64,000 nt of DNA, taken from Flexivirga endophytica (GTDB taxonomy: Bacteria; Actinomycetota; Actinomycetes; Actinomycetales; Dermatophilaceae). Location: contig NZ_BMHI01000003.1 of assembly GCF_014640635.1 (NCBI RefSeq), positions 372,001 through 436,000 on the forward strand, written 5' to 3'. Of this stretch, positions 27,315 through 35,969 are shown one piece after another. The number at the start of each line of letters is the position of its first letter. Position 1 is the stretch's first letter. The notes below the pieces were generated by a model that searched no databases, had not been told where the DNA came from, and saw nothing but the letters and a program-made list of their open reading frames with translations. Made by a program: the position numbers and the translations under genes.

Positions 27315-28115
27315 ATGACCCGCAAGCACTTCGCCCGGCGAATCGCACTGGGAACTCTCATAACCGGTGCCGTCGTGGCCGGAGCCGCAGTGGCCGCACC
27401 GACTGCGTTCGCCGCCGACCAGCACGACCTGCGAAACCTCTCGGCACTGCAGGAGCGGGCAGCGGTGTCGGCGGCGGACACCCCCGGTGCCCGCGCGCTG
27501 TTGAGGACGGCGACCCGTGACGCCGCCACGCGCCGGCACACCGCGGTGCCCCGCACTCCGGCGAAGATCGGAACCAGCGGCACGCCGGTCTACGCACTGT
27601 CCGCGAGCTTCGTGCGCGGACAGTCCGAAACCGTCGGACAGCTTTGGTATGTCGCAACATCCGCCTCGACAGGTACCGGCGCGATGACACTCTTCACCGT
27701 GCCCGACAAGACCGGGAAGTGGCAGGCGGTGAACGTCGCCTCGGGCAACACCGAGGCCCGGATGGCCGCCGCCGCACACGGCGGTTCACTGCTCGTCGAG
27801 CCGCAGGTCAACGCCTGGTATGCCGTGACGGCCGACCGGGTCAAGCCGCTGAACGCCGCGGCGAAGCAGGTCGTCGGCTCGGCGCCGGTCTCGGTCGGCG
27901 CGTACCAGCAGGTCGTGCACGCCAGGTATGCCGACAAGCAGGCGGGCAGCGCCTACGCGAAGCGTGGAACGGCGGGTGGCTTCAGCGCTTCAGCCACCGC
28001 GCCGGGGGCGGACACGCACCGCGGGATGTCCAGTGGCGGAGTCGGTTTCGCGGCCGCGGGTGTGCTGGTCGCGGGTGCCGCAGGGCTCGGCCTGAAGCTC
28101 CGGCGCCGCGCCTGA
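27315..28115 (+). CDS. Secreted, C-terminally membrane-anchored protein coupled to the protease
   Basis: 266-residue protein with a Sec signal peptide (ALGTLITGAVVAGAAVAAPTAFAAD) and a C-terminal hydrophobic helix followed by a basic tail (GVGFAAAGVLVAGAAGLGLKLRRRA), so it should be held on the outer face of the membrane. There is no LPxTG sortase motif. The middle includes GQLWYVATSASTGTGAMTLFTVPDKTGKWQAVNV, a beta-rich domain I do not recognise. It begins one base after the protease stop, suggesting a substrate, inhibitor or docking partner of that protease; this is inference from operon structure only. Confidence 0.75.
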   Translation: MTRKHFARRIALGTLITGAVVAGAAVAAPTAFAADQHDLRNLSALQERAAVSAADTPGARALLRTATRDAATRRHTAVPRTPAKIGTSGTPVYALSASFVRGQSETVGQLWYVATSASTGTGAMTLFTVPDKTGKWQAVNVASGNTEARMAAAAHGGSLLVEPQVNAWYAVTADRVKPLNAAAKQVVGSAPVSVGAYQQVVHARYADKQAGSAYAKRGTAGGFSASATAPGADTHRGMSSGGVGFAAAGVLVAGAAGLGLKLRRRA

Positions 28116-28128
28116 CCGGTCGGACAAG

Positions 28129-28169
28129 ACAGAGGGGCCCGGTGCGGCATACGCACCGAGCCCCTCTGT
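28129..28169. terminator. Bidirectional hairpin terminator
   Basis: The arms acagaggggc-ccggtgcg and cgcaccg-agcccctctgt form a strong stem with a short gcata loop. It lies between the stop of the membrane-anchored secreted protein (28115) and the stop of the convergent APC permease gene (28183), so it can serve both. Confidence 0.85.
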
Positions 28170-28182
28170 GGGAGACCGCCGG

Positions 28183-29703
28183 TCAGTCCTCGCGGCGACG
28201 GGTCTCGGCGTAGGCCCGCACCTTGCGCGCCCGATCACGGGCACCGACGGGCTTGTCCGGGACATCGACGATCGCGAAGGCCGGGGCGGGACGCTCGGTC
28301 GGACCGGGGCCGGGCACCGGACGCTTCTCGCCGACCATGGGGTGGCGACGCTGCCACCACTCGTAGACCGCCAGGATGATGCCAAGGGTCAACATGCTCA
28401 TCCAGAACTCGTTCTGGGTCTTGCCCATGAACGCCATGGCAAGGATGACTCCCGCCATCAGGGCGATCGTCAGGTAGCTGAGCCACGGGAAGAGCCACAT
28501 CTTCAGGAGCGGGCCATCGGGCAGCTCGGCCTCGAGCCGGCGCCGCAGGACCACCTGGGAGATCGCTATCGCCAGGTAGACGAACAGCGCGACCGCGCCG
28601 TACGAGTTGACCAGGAAGCTGAAGACGGCGTCCGGCGAGAGGTATGCCGCGATGACCGAGACATACCCGACCAGTGTGCCGGCGACGATCGCCCGCCGGG
28701 GCACACCGCTCTTGGAGAGCTTGGTGAACGCCATCGGTGCGTCGTTGTGCCGGGTGAGGGCGAACAGCATCCGCGACGAGGTGTAGAGCGCGGAGTTCAG
28801 GCAGCTCAGGACCGCGGTGAGGACGATGAGGTTCATGATCGTCTCGACGCCGGGCACGTTCAGCACCGACAGGACCGACGCATACGGGCTGACGCTGACG
28901 TTCTTGCCGTTCCACACCTGGACGCTGACGACCACGAAGATCGAACCGACGTAGAACGTGACCACCCGGACGATGATCGAGCGCATCGCCTTGGCGATGG
29001 CCTCGGCCGGGCGTTCGGACTCGGCGGCCGCGATGGTGACGATCTCGGCACCGGTGTAGAAGGCGACGCAGGGCACGACCGCGGCGATGACCGCGCCCCA
29101 GCCCATCGGGGCGAACCCACCGTGGTCCACGAGGTTGCCGAGACCCGGCGTCGAGTCCGGCCAGAGTCCGGTGAGCCACAGGATGCCCGCAGCGAGGAAG
29201 AGCAGGATCGCGACCACCTTGATCGACGAGAACCAGTACTCGAACTCGCCGTACGACCGGGCGCTGACCATGTTGGTGCCGGTCAGCAGCAGCATCAGTC
29301 CGAGGCTGAGGACCCACAGGGGCACGCTGGGCACCCACAGTTGCAGGATCCGCCCGCCCGCCACCGCCTCGACCGCCACGACGATGACGAAGAAGTACCA
29401 GTACATCCAGCCGACCGCGAATCCTCCTCTGCGGCCCAGCGATTCACGCGCGTAGACGTAGAACGAGCCGAGCGCCGGCCGGTTGACCGCCATCTCGGCG
29501 AGCATGCGCATGATCAGGACGGTGATGAACCCCGCGATGAGGAAGGAGATCACCGCCGCCGGTCCTGCGTCGTCAATGACGACACCGCTGCCGACGAAGA
29601 GTCCGGCTCCGATCACGCCACCGAGGGCGATGAGGTTCATATGGCGTTGCTTCAAGCCTTTGCCGAGCCCGCTCTCGGCGGTTGTCTCCAAGGTCTCACT
29701 CAT
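28183..29703 (-). CDS. APC-superfamily amino acid permease
   Basis: 506-residue transporter with 12 predicted helices. The GLKQRHMNLIALGGVIGAGLFVGSG start, the GFITVLIMRMLAEMAVNRPALGSFYVYA segment and CVAFYTGAEIVTIAAAESERPAEAIAKA place it in the amino acid transporter (AAT) branch with GabP, AnsP and AroP. The specificity is unknown. It lies downstream of xsc on the same strand with 253 bp between them, in an island that contains the taurine degradation enzymes but no TauABC transporter. Taurine (a GABA-like omega-amino acid) is therefore a candidate substrate, by inference. The C-terminal ~60 residues are basic and non-conserved. Confidence 0.88.
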   Translation of the reverse strand: MSETLETTAESGLGKGLKQRHMNLIALGGVIGAGLFVGSGVVIDDAGPAAVISFLIAGFITVLIMRMLAEMAVNRPALGSFYVYARESLGRRGGFAVGWMYWYFFVIVVAVEAVAGGRILQLWVPSVPLWVLSLGLMLLLTGTNMVSARSYGEFEYWFSSIKVVAILLFLAAGILWLTGLWPDSTPGLGNLVDHGGFAPMGWGAVIAAVVPCVAFYTGAEIVTIAAAESERPAEAIAKAMRSIIVRVVTFYVGSIFVVVSVQVWNGKNVSVSPYASVLSVLNVPGVETIMNLIVLTAVLSCLNSALYTSSRMLFALTRHNDAPMAFTKLSKSGVPRRAIVAGTLVGYVSVIAAYLSPDAVFSFLVNSYGAVALFVYLAIAISQVVLRRRLEAELPDGPLLKMWLFPWLSYLTIALMAGVILAMAFMGKTQNEFWMSMLTLGIILAVYEWWQRRHPMVGEKRPVPGPGPTERPAPAFAIVDVPDKPVGARDRARKVRAYAETRRRED

Positions 29704-29824
29704 GTGCTGCTGCCTCCATCCGCGCCGCCGAAGTGAGCTGAGTCGCTCGCTTGCGGCCGAATATCGTTGTCACAGTGTGAATTTCGATTCCGCCATTGAA
29801 CCGGGCAACTTGGGTGTGTGAGCA

Positions 29825-29852
29825 GTACCACACCCGTGCACACTCGTGGTAC
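29825..29852. promoter_or_regulatory. Inverted repeat in the permease upstream region
   Basis: GTACCAC at 29825-29831 and GTGGTAC at 29846-29852 form a perfect 7-bp dyad with a 14-bp spacer, about 120 bp upstream of the permease start. It could be an operator for an uptake regulator. No other support is available. Confidence 0.35.
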
Positions 29853-29879
29853 CAGCCATGCACAACCAGGCACAAATGG

Positions 29880-29923
29880 CAAGGGCCAAGAACCGACCGG
29901 GTCTCCGGTCGGCCCTCGGCCCT
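29880..29923 (-). terminator. Hairpin downstream of xsc
   Basis: Imperfect inverted repeat of aagggcc(aag)aaccgaccgg with ccggtcgg(ccctc)ggccctt, situated 34 bp beyond the xsc stop codon on the minus strand. This fits a factor-independent-like terminator separating xsc from the permease gene, although there is no T-run. Confidence 0.6.
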
Positions 29924-29956
29924 TGTCGGTATGGCGAGCTCAGCTCACGCGTGGTC

Positions 29957-31798
29957 TCATACGTAGTCCTGGTACTTCTTGAGCAGGCGGACCGGCTTGG
30001 CGAGTGCATCCCGCCGGAACGGGTCGCCCAGCTCGCGGGTGCACATGATCTCGATGACGGTGGTGACGCCGTCCTCCATCTGTGCCTTGACCGCCGCCTG
30101 CAGGGCCGGTCCGACGTCCTCCAGCTTGTCGACGGTGACGCCCTCGGCTCCCATCGACCGTGCGACCTCGGCGAAGCTGGGGTTGTCCAGCTCACCAGCG
30201 ACGAACCGCCGGTTGTAGAAGTCGACCTGGTTCTTCTTCTCCGCACCCCACTGGCGGTTGTGGAACACCACCGAGGTGACGGGGATGTGGTGGCGGACGG
30301 CCGTCATGATCTCGGTCATGCTCATCGACCACGCCCCGTCACCGGCATACGAGATCGCGGGCCGGTCCATCGCAGCGGCCTTGGCACCGATGATGGTCGG
30401 CAGCGCGTAGCCGCAGTTGCCGAAGCTCATCGGCGCGAAGAACGAGCGCGGCTCCTCGAAACGCAGGTAGGAGTGGGCAACCGAGTTGATGTTGCCGATG
30501 TCGGTGGACACCATGACGTGCTCGGGCATCGCCTTCTCCAGCTCGCGCAGCACCTGGCGCGGGTGCAGCCAGTTGCCGTCCTCGCCGTCGGCCTCCGCGA
30601 TCATGTCGAGGCTGTAGTCGTCCCGCTCGTGAGTCCACTCGTCGAGTTCGGCCTCCCAGGCCGCCTTCTCGCCGGCTATCCGCTCGGCACGCTCGTCGCG
30701 GCTAACGTCGCAGGCCAGCGTGCGGTCGCGCAGCCGGTCGGTCAGCGCTGCGGCCGACTCCTTGGCGTCGCCGCAGATGCCCACCGAGATCTTCTTGACC
30801 AGTCCGAGCATCTTGTGGTCGGCGTCGACCTGAATGATCTTGGCGTCCTTGGGCCAGTAGTCCATGCCGTGCTGCGGCAGCGTGCCGAACGGCCCCAGGC
30901 GGGTGCCGAGCGCGAGCACGACGTCCGCCTCGCTGATCAGCTTCATCGCGGCCTTCGAACCCTGGTAGCCCAGCGGACCGCACCACTGCGGGTGACTCGC
31001 CGGGAACGAGTCGTTGTGCTGGTAGGAGTTGACCACGGGTGCGCCGAGCCGCTCGGCGAGCGCCTTGCACTCCTCGACACCGTCGGCCATGACAACGCCA
31101 CCGCCGGAGACGATGACCGGGAACTTCGCGGTGGCCAGGAGTTCGGCGGCCTCGTCGAGCGACTTGGTCCCGCCGGGCCCGCGGTCCAGCACCTGCGGCT
31201 GCGGGATCTCGCACTCCAGCTCGCCGTAGAAGAAGTCGCGCGGGATGTTCAGCTGGGTCGGGCCGAGCTCGGAGTGGGCGCGGTCGAAGCAGCGGGCGGT
31301 GAACTCCGCCATCCGCTTCGGGTTGTTGACGTGCCCCTGGTACTTCGTGAACTCCTGGAACATCGGCAGCTGGTTGGCCTCCTGGAAGCCACCCAGGCCC
31401 AGACCCATCGAGCCGGTCTCCGGCGTCACGATGACGACCGGGCTGTGTGCCCAGAAGGCGGCCGCGATCGCGGTCACGCAGTTGCTGATGCCAGGGCCGT
31501 TCTGGCCGATGCAGACACCGTGCCGGCCGCTGGCCCGGGAGAACCCGTCGGCCATGTGCGCCGCGCCCTGCTCGTGGACGACAGGGACGAGTCGTATGCC
31601 GGCCGGCGCGAAGATGTCCATGGCATCCATGAAGGCCGAGCCCATGATGCCGAAGATCGTGTCCACGCCGTTGGCGGCCATCGTCTCCACGAACGCCTCG
31701 GACGGTGTCATCCGTTGCACGCCGGCCGATTCGTCCGATCGTCCGGCTACTTGCGATTCCAGCGCCTTCGATTCGACGCTCTCAGCGAGATCGGTCAT
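29957..31798 (-). CDS. xsc: Sulfoacetaldehyde acetyltransferase
   Basis: Thiamine-diphosphate enzyme converting sulfoacetaldehyde plus phosphate to acetyl phosphate and sulfite, the desulfonation step for taurine, isethionate and related C2 sulfonates. FGIMGSAFMDAMDIF, the cofactor-activating Glu (E76, VVHEQGAAHMADGFSRA), the ThDP motif GDGAWSMSMTE and the closing TRELGDPFRRDALAKPVRLLKKYQDYV are diagnostic of Xsc rather than acetolactate synthase. At 613 residues it has about 29 extra N-terminal residues; AAGGAGCGG in front of ATG 31798 supports this start, but ATG 31711 (MTPSEAF) is the family-typical one. It diverges from an IclR-regulator operon over two palindromes. Confidence 0.96.
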   Translation of the reverse strand: MTDLAESVESKALESQVAGRSDESAGVQRMTPSEAFVETMAANGVDTIFGIMGSAFMDAMDIFAPAGIRLVPVVHEQGAAHMADGFSRASGRHGVCIGQNGPGISNCVTAIAAAFWAHSPVVIVTPETGSMGLGLGGFQEANQLPMFQEFTKYQGHVNNPKRMAEFTARCFDRAHSELGPTQLNIPRDFFYGELECEIPQPQVLDRGPGGTKSLDEAAELLATAKFPVIVSGGGVVMADGVEECKALAERLGAPVVNSYQHNDSFPASHPQWCGPLGYQGSKAAMKLISEADVVLALGTRLGPFGTLPQHGMDYWPKDAKIIQVDADHKMLGLVKKISVGICGDAKESAAALTDRLRDRTLACDVSRDERAERIAGEKAAWEAELDEWTHERDDYSLDMIAEADGEDGNWLHPRQVLRELEKAMPEHVMVSTDIGNINSVAHSYLRFEEPRSFFAPMSFGNCGYALPTIIGAKAAAMDRPAISYAGDGAWSMSMTEIMTAVRHHIPVTSVVFHNRQWGAEKKNQVDFYNRRFVAGELDNPSFAEVARSMGAEGVTVDKLEDVGPALQAAVKAQMEDGVTTVIEIMCTRELGDPFRRDALAKPVRLLKKYQDYV

Positions 31799-31911
31799 CT
31801 GCTCCGCTCCTTCGACTCAGGGGGCCTCGAACAGTCGTTGTCTCAGAAAACGGAACGCCGAGGTCGAAATAATTGAACACGTTGGACGGTAAGCGGCGCC
31901 TCGGGTACTGT

Positions 31912-31958
31912 CAAGGAAATCTCGTTTTCTTGGTCATTCAGTACCGTTTTATGAAACG
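31912..31958. promoter_or_regulatory. Two operator-like palindromes between xsc and the IclR gene
   Basis: First dyad: caaggaaa-tctcg-ttttcttg (31912-31932, one mismatch in 8-bp arms). Second dyad: cgttt-tatg-aaacg (31945-31958, perfect 5-bp arms). Both contain the AAAnnnnnTTT or GTTTnnnnAAAC style typical of IclR-family sites, and both lie between the divergent xsc and iclR starts, where one regulator could control both directions. Confidence 0.5.
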
Positions 31959-31982
31959 TTGACCGCTCTGAAAGGCGCCCCC

Positions 31983-32816
31983 ATGAGTTCCCCAGCGCAG
32001 TCCGGACGTCGCGAGCTGCCCCAGAACTCGCCCGGAAATCTGTTGAGCGACCCATTGAACGGCGAGACGCCGGCACTCCGTCTCTTCGCGCTCATCGAAC
32101 TGATCGGCGGCAAGGACCACTTCGTCACGTTGCAGGGTCTGGTCGAGGAGACCGGCCTGCCCAAGCCGACACTGCACCGGATGCTGCAGCAGCTGGAGGG
32201 CGCGGACCTACTGGTACGCCAGGCCGACGGACGGCACTACGGCACGGGCGCCCGGCTGCGCAGCTTCGCGGAGACCCTGATGCTCAACACCGTGCAGTTC
32301 GGAGCTCGGCATGCCGTGCTGCGCAACCTCGCCGCGGAGACCGGCGAGACGTGCAACATCACCGCGCTGTCCGGCGACCAGGTCGTCTACCTGGATCGGG
32401 TCGAGACCGACGAACCGCTACGCGTGCAGCTCGGACCGGGGTCACGCGTGCCGATGCACGCGTCGGCGAGTGGCAAACGGGTGCTCGCCCAGTTGAGCAC
32501 CAAGCAGCGTCACCGACTGCTCGAGCATGCGCCGCTACAGCGATTCACCTCGCACACGATCACCTCGCTGGAGAAGTTGGACGTCGAGCTCGACACGATC
32601 GCCGAGCAGGGCTATGCCATCGACGATGAGGAATACCTGCCGGGTCTGGTCTGCATCGCAGTACTCGTTCCCGGCGACGGCGAGCGCTCGAACCTGTGCG
32701 TGGCCACCCAGGCGCCGGTCCTGCGGATCGACAAATCATCCGCGACGAAGCTGCTCCCCGCGCTGCACCGCGCGGCCGCGGCACTCGCCGACATCGAGCA
32801 GGAGGGCAACCGATGA
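31983..32816 (+). CDS. IclR-family transcriptional regulator
   Basis: 277-residue regulator with an N-terminal winged helix (ALRLFALIELIGGKDHFVTLQGLVEETGLPKPTLHRMLQQLEGADLLVR) and a C-terminal IclR effector domain (ETGETCNITALSGDQVVYLDRVETDEPLRV, PMHASASGKRVLAQL, GYAIDDEEYLPGLVCIAVLV). ATG 31983 is preceded by GAAAGG. It diverges from xsc and overlaps the start of the CobS-like gene by 4 bp, so it heads an iclR-cobS-like-cobT-like operon. It is a strong candidate to regulate xsc, possibly sensing a C2 intermediate; the ligand is unknown. Confidence 0.92.
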   Translation: MSSPAQSGRRELPQNSPGNLLSDPLNGETPALRLFALIELIGGKDHFVTLQGLVEETGLPKPTLHRMLQQLEGADLLVRQADGRHYGTGARLRSFAETLMLNTVQFGARHAVLRNLAAETGETCNITALSGDQVVYLDRVETDEPLRVQLGPGSRVPMHASASGKRVLAQLSTKQRHRLLEHAPLQRFTSHTITSLEKLDVELDTIAEQGYAIDDEEYLPGLVCIAVLVPGDGERSNLCVATQAPVLRIDKSSATKLLPALHRAAAALADIEQEGNR

Positions 32817-33787
32817 TCACCCCACGAATTTCTCCCCCGCTCCGCTCCGCCGCGGTACGAGAGCTTTTCGGCATCGAGACGACCATGCGCGTCCCGGTGG
32901 GCACCCCACCGGACGACCTCGCCGAGCACGTGCCCACGGTCGATCCGGCATACGTCTTCGACCCGGACGTGACCCTCGCGATCCTGTCCGGGTTCGCGCA
33001 CAACCGGCGGGTGCTGCTGCAGGGACTGCACGGCACGGGCAAGTCCACCCACGTCGAGCAGGTGGCGGCCCGGCTCGGCTGGCCGTGCGTGCGGGTCAAC
33101 CTGGACGGGCATCTGTCGCGGCTCGATTTCGTCGGGCGCGACACGGTGGTGGTCCGCGACGGTGTGCAGGTCACCGAGTTCGCCGAAGGCATCCTGCCCT
33201 GGGCCTTGCAGCGACCCGTCGCACTGCTGTTGGACGAGTATGACGCCGGCCGACCCGACGTCATGTTCGTCCTACAACGAGTCCTCGAGCAGGAGGGCAG
33301 CCTGACCCTGCTGGACCAGAACCGCGTGCTGCACCCGCACGACGACTTCCGCCTCTTCGGCACGGCCAACACCGTCGGCCTGGGCAACACCAGCGGCCTC
33401 TACCACGGCGTGCAACGGCTCAACCACGCCCAGCTGGACCGGTGGTCGGTGGTTGCGACGCTCAATTACCTTCCCGCACAACGCGAATCGGACATCGTCC
33501 TCGGACGAGTGGCCGATCTGCGGACGCGTCCCGAGCTGGTCGCCGCGATGGTCGAGTTCGCCGCCCTCACCCGCCGAGCCTTCGCCGCGGGCGACCTGTC
33601 GACGCTGATGTCGCCACGGACGGTGATCAGCTGGGCGGAGAACATCGCCATCTTCGACGATGTCGCGCGTTCGCTGCGACTGGCCTTCACCAACAAGTGC
33701 GCCGACGACGAGAAGCCGCTGGTGGCGGAGTTCTTCCAGCGTTGCTTCGACGCGGATCTCGACATCGCGTTGCCGGCGACCGCATAG
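32813..33787 (+). CDS. CobS/MoxR-like AAA+ ATPase
   Basis: 324-residue AAA+ protein of the MoxR/CobS clade: Walker A GLHGTGKST, Walker B VALLLDEYDAG, sensor 1 in LFGTANTVGLG, and the CobS-type N-terminus FGIETTMRVP plus GHLSRLDFVGRDTVVVRDG. In cobalamin synthesis CobS pairs with CobT to drive cobalt insertion by CobN. No cobN or other cobalamin gene is nearby. It is translationally coupled to the IclR regulator (ATGA overlap) and followed 4 bp later by a CobT-like VWA protein. The gene pair is therefore better seen as a MoxR-VWA-type chaperone of unknown client; its place opposite xsc suggests a role in sulfonate metabolism. Confidence 0.88.
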   Translation: MITPRISPPLRSAAVRELFGIETTMRVPVGTPPDDLAEHVPTVDPAYVFDPDVTLAILSGFAHNRRVLLQGLHGTGKSTHVEQVAARLGWPCVRVNLDGHLSRLDFVGRDTVVVRDGVQVTEFAEGILPWALQRPVALLLDEYDAGRPDVMFVLQRVLEQEGSLTLLDQNRVLHPHDDFRLFGTANTVGLGNTSGLYHGVQRLNHAQLDRWSVVATLNYLPAQRESDIVLGRVADLRTRPELVAAMVEFAALTRRAFAAGDLSTLMSPRTVISWAENIAIFDDVARSLRLAFTNKCADDEKPLVAEFFQRCFDADLDIALPATA

Positions 33788-33790
33788 CCC

Positions 33791-35467
33791 ATGGCTTCGG
33801 ATCAGGACGTTGCACCGGCGGTCGCGCTCGCCGAGCGTTCGGCAGCCGCAGCGCGCGCGCTGGGCGGCGTCGGGCTCGTCCGACGGGGCGAGGTGCTACT
33901 GACCGAGCGCGGCGCACGGCCGGTCAGTGCCGCGCACGTCGTGACCGCCGATCTGACCGACGCCGCGACTTCCTCCGGCGTCGCGGACGCGGTCGGTGCC
34001 CGGCTGCGGCAGAGCGACCCGACACTGCACGCGAGGCTGATGCCCGAACCCGAGATCGCACGCGTCGTGTTCGAGGCCGCCGAGCAGCTCCGCTGCGAAT
34101 CCCTCGTGCCCACAACACTTCCCGGGACACGCCGCAATCTGACCAGATTGTTCGACCGTTGGGTGGACTCCGCAGGGCAGACCGGCGCGACGGAGACCGA
34201 GCTCGGGCTGCACCTACTGACCATCGGCGTCGTGCTGCGTTCACGGCTGACAGCGACACCGATCGCGGAGGACCTCGAGGACATCATCGAGGCCACCCGA
34301 TTCGGGCTCGCAGAAGCCATCGGCCGACCGCTGCGGACACTGTCCCGGTGCGCCGCCGACCAGGCAGCCTTCGCGGAGGCGGCGCTCCAGATCGCGCTGG
34401 TCGTCGCCGACCGTTTTCCGGAAGAACGCAGCGCCGCCGAACGTGCCACCCTGCGGGAGGCCGGGTTCGTGCCGACCGTGCCGCCGGGCTCCGACGGCGA
34501 CGATCCGGCCGATGGCGACACCGTCGGAGTGGTCGGTCCTGACGCCATACATGATGAATATGGCGTGTTCACAACGGCATACGACAAGAAGTCTGAGGGT
34601 GCTGCGCTCGGCCGGCCCGAGCAGTTGGACCGCTGGCGGCTCGCGCTCGAGCAGACGTCACGACCGTTCCCGGCCGGCCGGGTCGCCCGGATCGCAGCCG
34701 CGCGCCTCAGCACTCGCATCGACGACGGCTGGTCGGCCGGTGCCGATGAGGGACTGGTGGACCCGGCACGCCTTGGCGAGTTCGTTGCACGGCAGGACCC
34801 CACGGGCCTCTTCCGTCTGCCTGCGACGCGACCGCACTGTGACGCCGCGGTGACGATCCTGCTGGACTGCTCCGGTTCGATGCGCCGGCACAGCGCGGCC
34901 ACTGCGGCTCTCTGCGACCTGCTCGGGCAGGGTTTGGACCTGGCCGGCATATCCGTCGGCGTTCTCGGGTTCAGCACGGTGGACTGGCACGGCGGGCGTG
35001 CCGTGACGGAGTGGCGCAATGCCGGATCACCAGCAAATCCAGGCAGATTGGGCGGCACGCACCACCTGACGTTCGCCCGGCCGGGCAGTGCGTGGCGCGC
35101 GGCCCGGCGTGGCCTGCCCGCGTTGCTGCGCCCGGATCTGTATGCCGAGGGCATCGACGGCGAAGCGCTGGAATGGGCGGCCGGGCTCGCGCTGCAACAG
35201 GACGCCCGGCGACGCATCCTGTTGGTCATCTCCGACGGTGGCCCGATGTCGACCGCCACCCGCGATGCCGAGGGACCGGCATACCTCGACCGGCACCTGG
35301 CCGCGGTCGCCGACTCCATCGAGCGCGGCGGCCGGATCGAGTTGTCGGCGTTGGGGATCGACGCCGATCTGAGTGCCTTCTATCGGCGCAGCCGATCGGT
35401 GATCTACGGAGACCGGCTCAGCCGCGACACGGTGCACGCGGCGCTGGATCTGGTCACCGGGCTCTGA
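33791..35467 (+). CDS. CobT-like VWA-domain protein
   Basis: 558-residue partner of the preceding AAA+ ATPase. The N-terminal ~350 residues are helical and poorly conserved. The C-terminal ~210 residues form a von Willebrand A domain with the MIDAS motif DCSGSM (VTILLDCSGSMRRHSAATAALCDLLGQGLDLAGISVGVLGFST) and LLVISDGGPMSTATRDA, as in CobT. CobT proteins are normally ~600 residues with a long acidic linker; here that linker is short. The arrangement matches AAA+/VWA pairs that remodel or metallate a client enzyme. No candidate cobaltochelatase is present. A low-scoring stretch of about 500 bp follows before the VapBC genes. Confidence 0.85.
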   Translation: MASDQDVAPAVALAERSAAAARALGGVGLVRRGEVLLTERGARPVSAAHVVTADLTDAATSSGVADAVGARLRQSDPTLHARLMPEPEIARVVFEAAEQLRCESLVPTTLPGTRRNLTRLFDRWVDSAGQTGATETELGLHLLTIGVVLRSRLTATPIAEDLEDIIEATRFGLAEAIGRPLRTLSRCAADQAAFAEAALQIALVVADRFPEERSAAERATLREAGFVPTVPPGSDGDDPADGDTVGVVGPDAIHDEYGVFTTAYDKKSEGAALGRPEQLDRWRLALEQTSRPFPAGRVARIAAARLSTRIDDGWSAGADEGLVDPARLGEFVARQDPTGLFRLPATRPHCDAAVTILLDCSGSMRRHSAATAALCDLLGQGLDLAGISVGVLGFSTVDWHGGRAVTEWRNAGSPANPGRLGGTHHLTFARPGSAWRAARRGLPALLRPDLYAEGIDGEALEWAAGLALQQDARRRILLVISDGGPMSTATRDAEGPAYLDRHLAAVADSIERGGRIELSALGIDADLSAFYRRSRSVIYGDRLSRDTVHAALDLVTGL

Positions 35468-35969
35468 GGTCACCGCACCGACGCTGCGACGCCACGAGGA
35501 TGGCCCATCTGTGAGCGCCACAAGCGTCAGGCACCTGATCTGCGACCTTCCCACAGTGGTAACGCCAACCGGACAGGCCTCGCCTGTGCCGCGCTTGGCG
35601 GAAGGCTTGCGCGATGCGCTGTCTTCACGACTGGTGGAGTGCTCGGCTGTCGAGCGCGGCGAGCATCGAGACAGCGGTCGAAACAATGCTGGCCCAACCT
35701 GGCTGCCACGACCGGGCAACGATCAGCGAGTAGATGGCCGAAGCCAATGGCAGGCCGACGAATGTTGGGTCGCAACCAGATCGTGCAGGGCTCCGGCGAT
35801 GGCTGGTTCGGTGGGGACTCGGGCGTCCCAGTCGGGTAGCCGCTCACCGAATCGGTGGTGAGAACGGCAGAGGCGACAGCCGGTTGCCGAGGGCGAGCAC
35901 CTGCCGCCCACCGGCCAAAGCCGTCGCCAGAACAATGATATCGTTAGTGTGATATCGGAGGTGGTCGTA
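35468..35969. other. 502-bp stretch without a supported gene
   Basis: No frame here carries recognisable similarity, normal codon pattern and a ribosome site together. On the minus strand, short stretches in two frames (for instance TEPAIAGALHDLVATQ and SAIYSLIVARSWQPGWASIV, the latter membrane-helix-like and ending at a stop near 35635) could be fragments of one frameshifted gene. The base composition is slightly less GC-rich than the neighbours. Just before the antitoxin gene, gatatcg occurs twice, 14 bp apart (35937 and 35951), a likely VapBC autoregulatory site. Confidence 0.4.

Noticed and set aside
29957-31798. Thiamine-diphosphate enzyme as acetolactate synthase or glyoxylate carboligase
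   Set aside because: The N-terminal GSAFMDAMDIF and C-terminal RELGDPFRRDALAKPVRLLKKY segments are Xsc-specific, and pta, ald and tpa are in the same island.
32813-35467. CobS/CobT genes as evidence of cobalamin biosynthesis in this region
   Set aside because: No cobN, precorrin or adenosyl-cobalamin genes are present, and the pair is embedded in a catabolic island.
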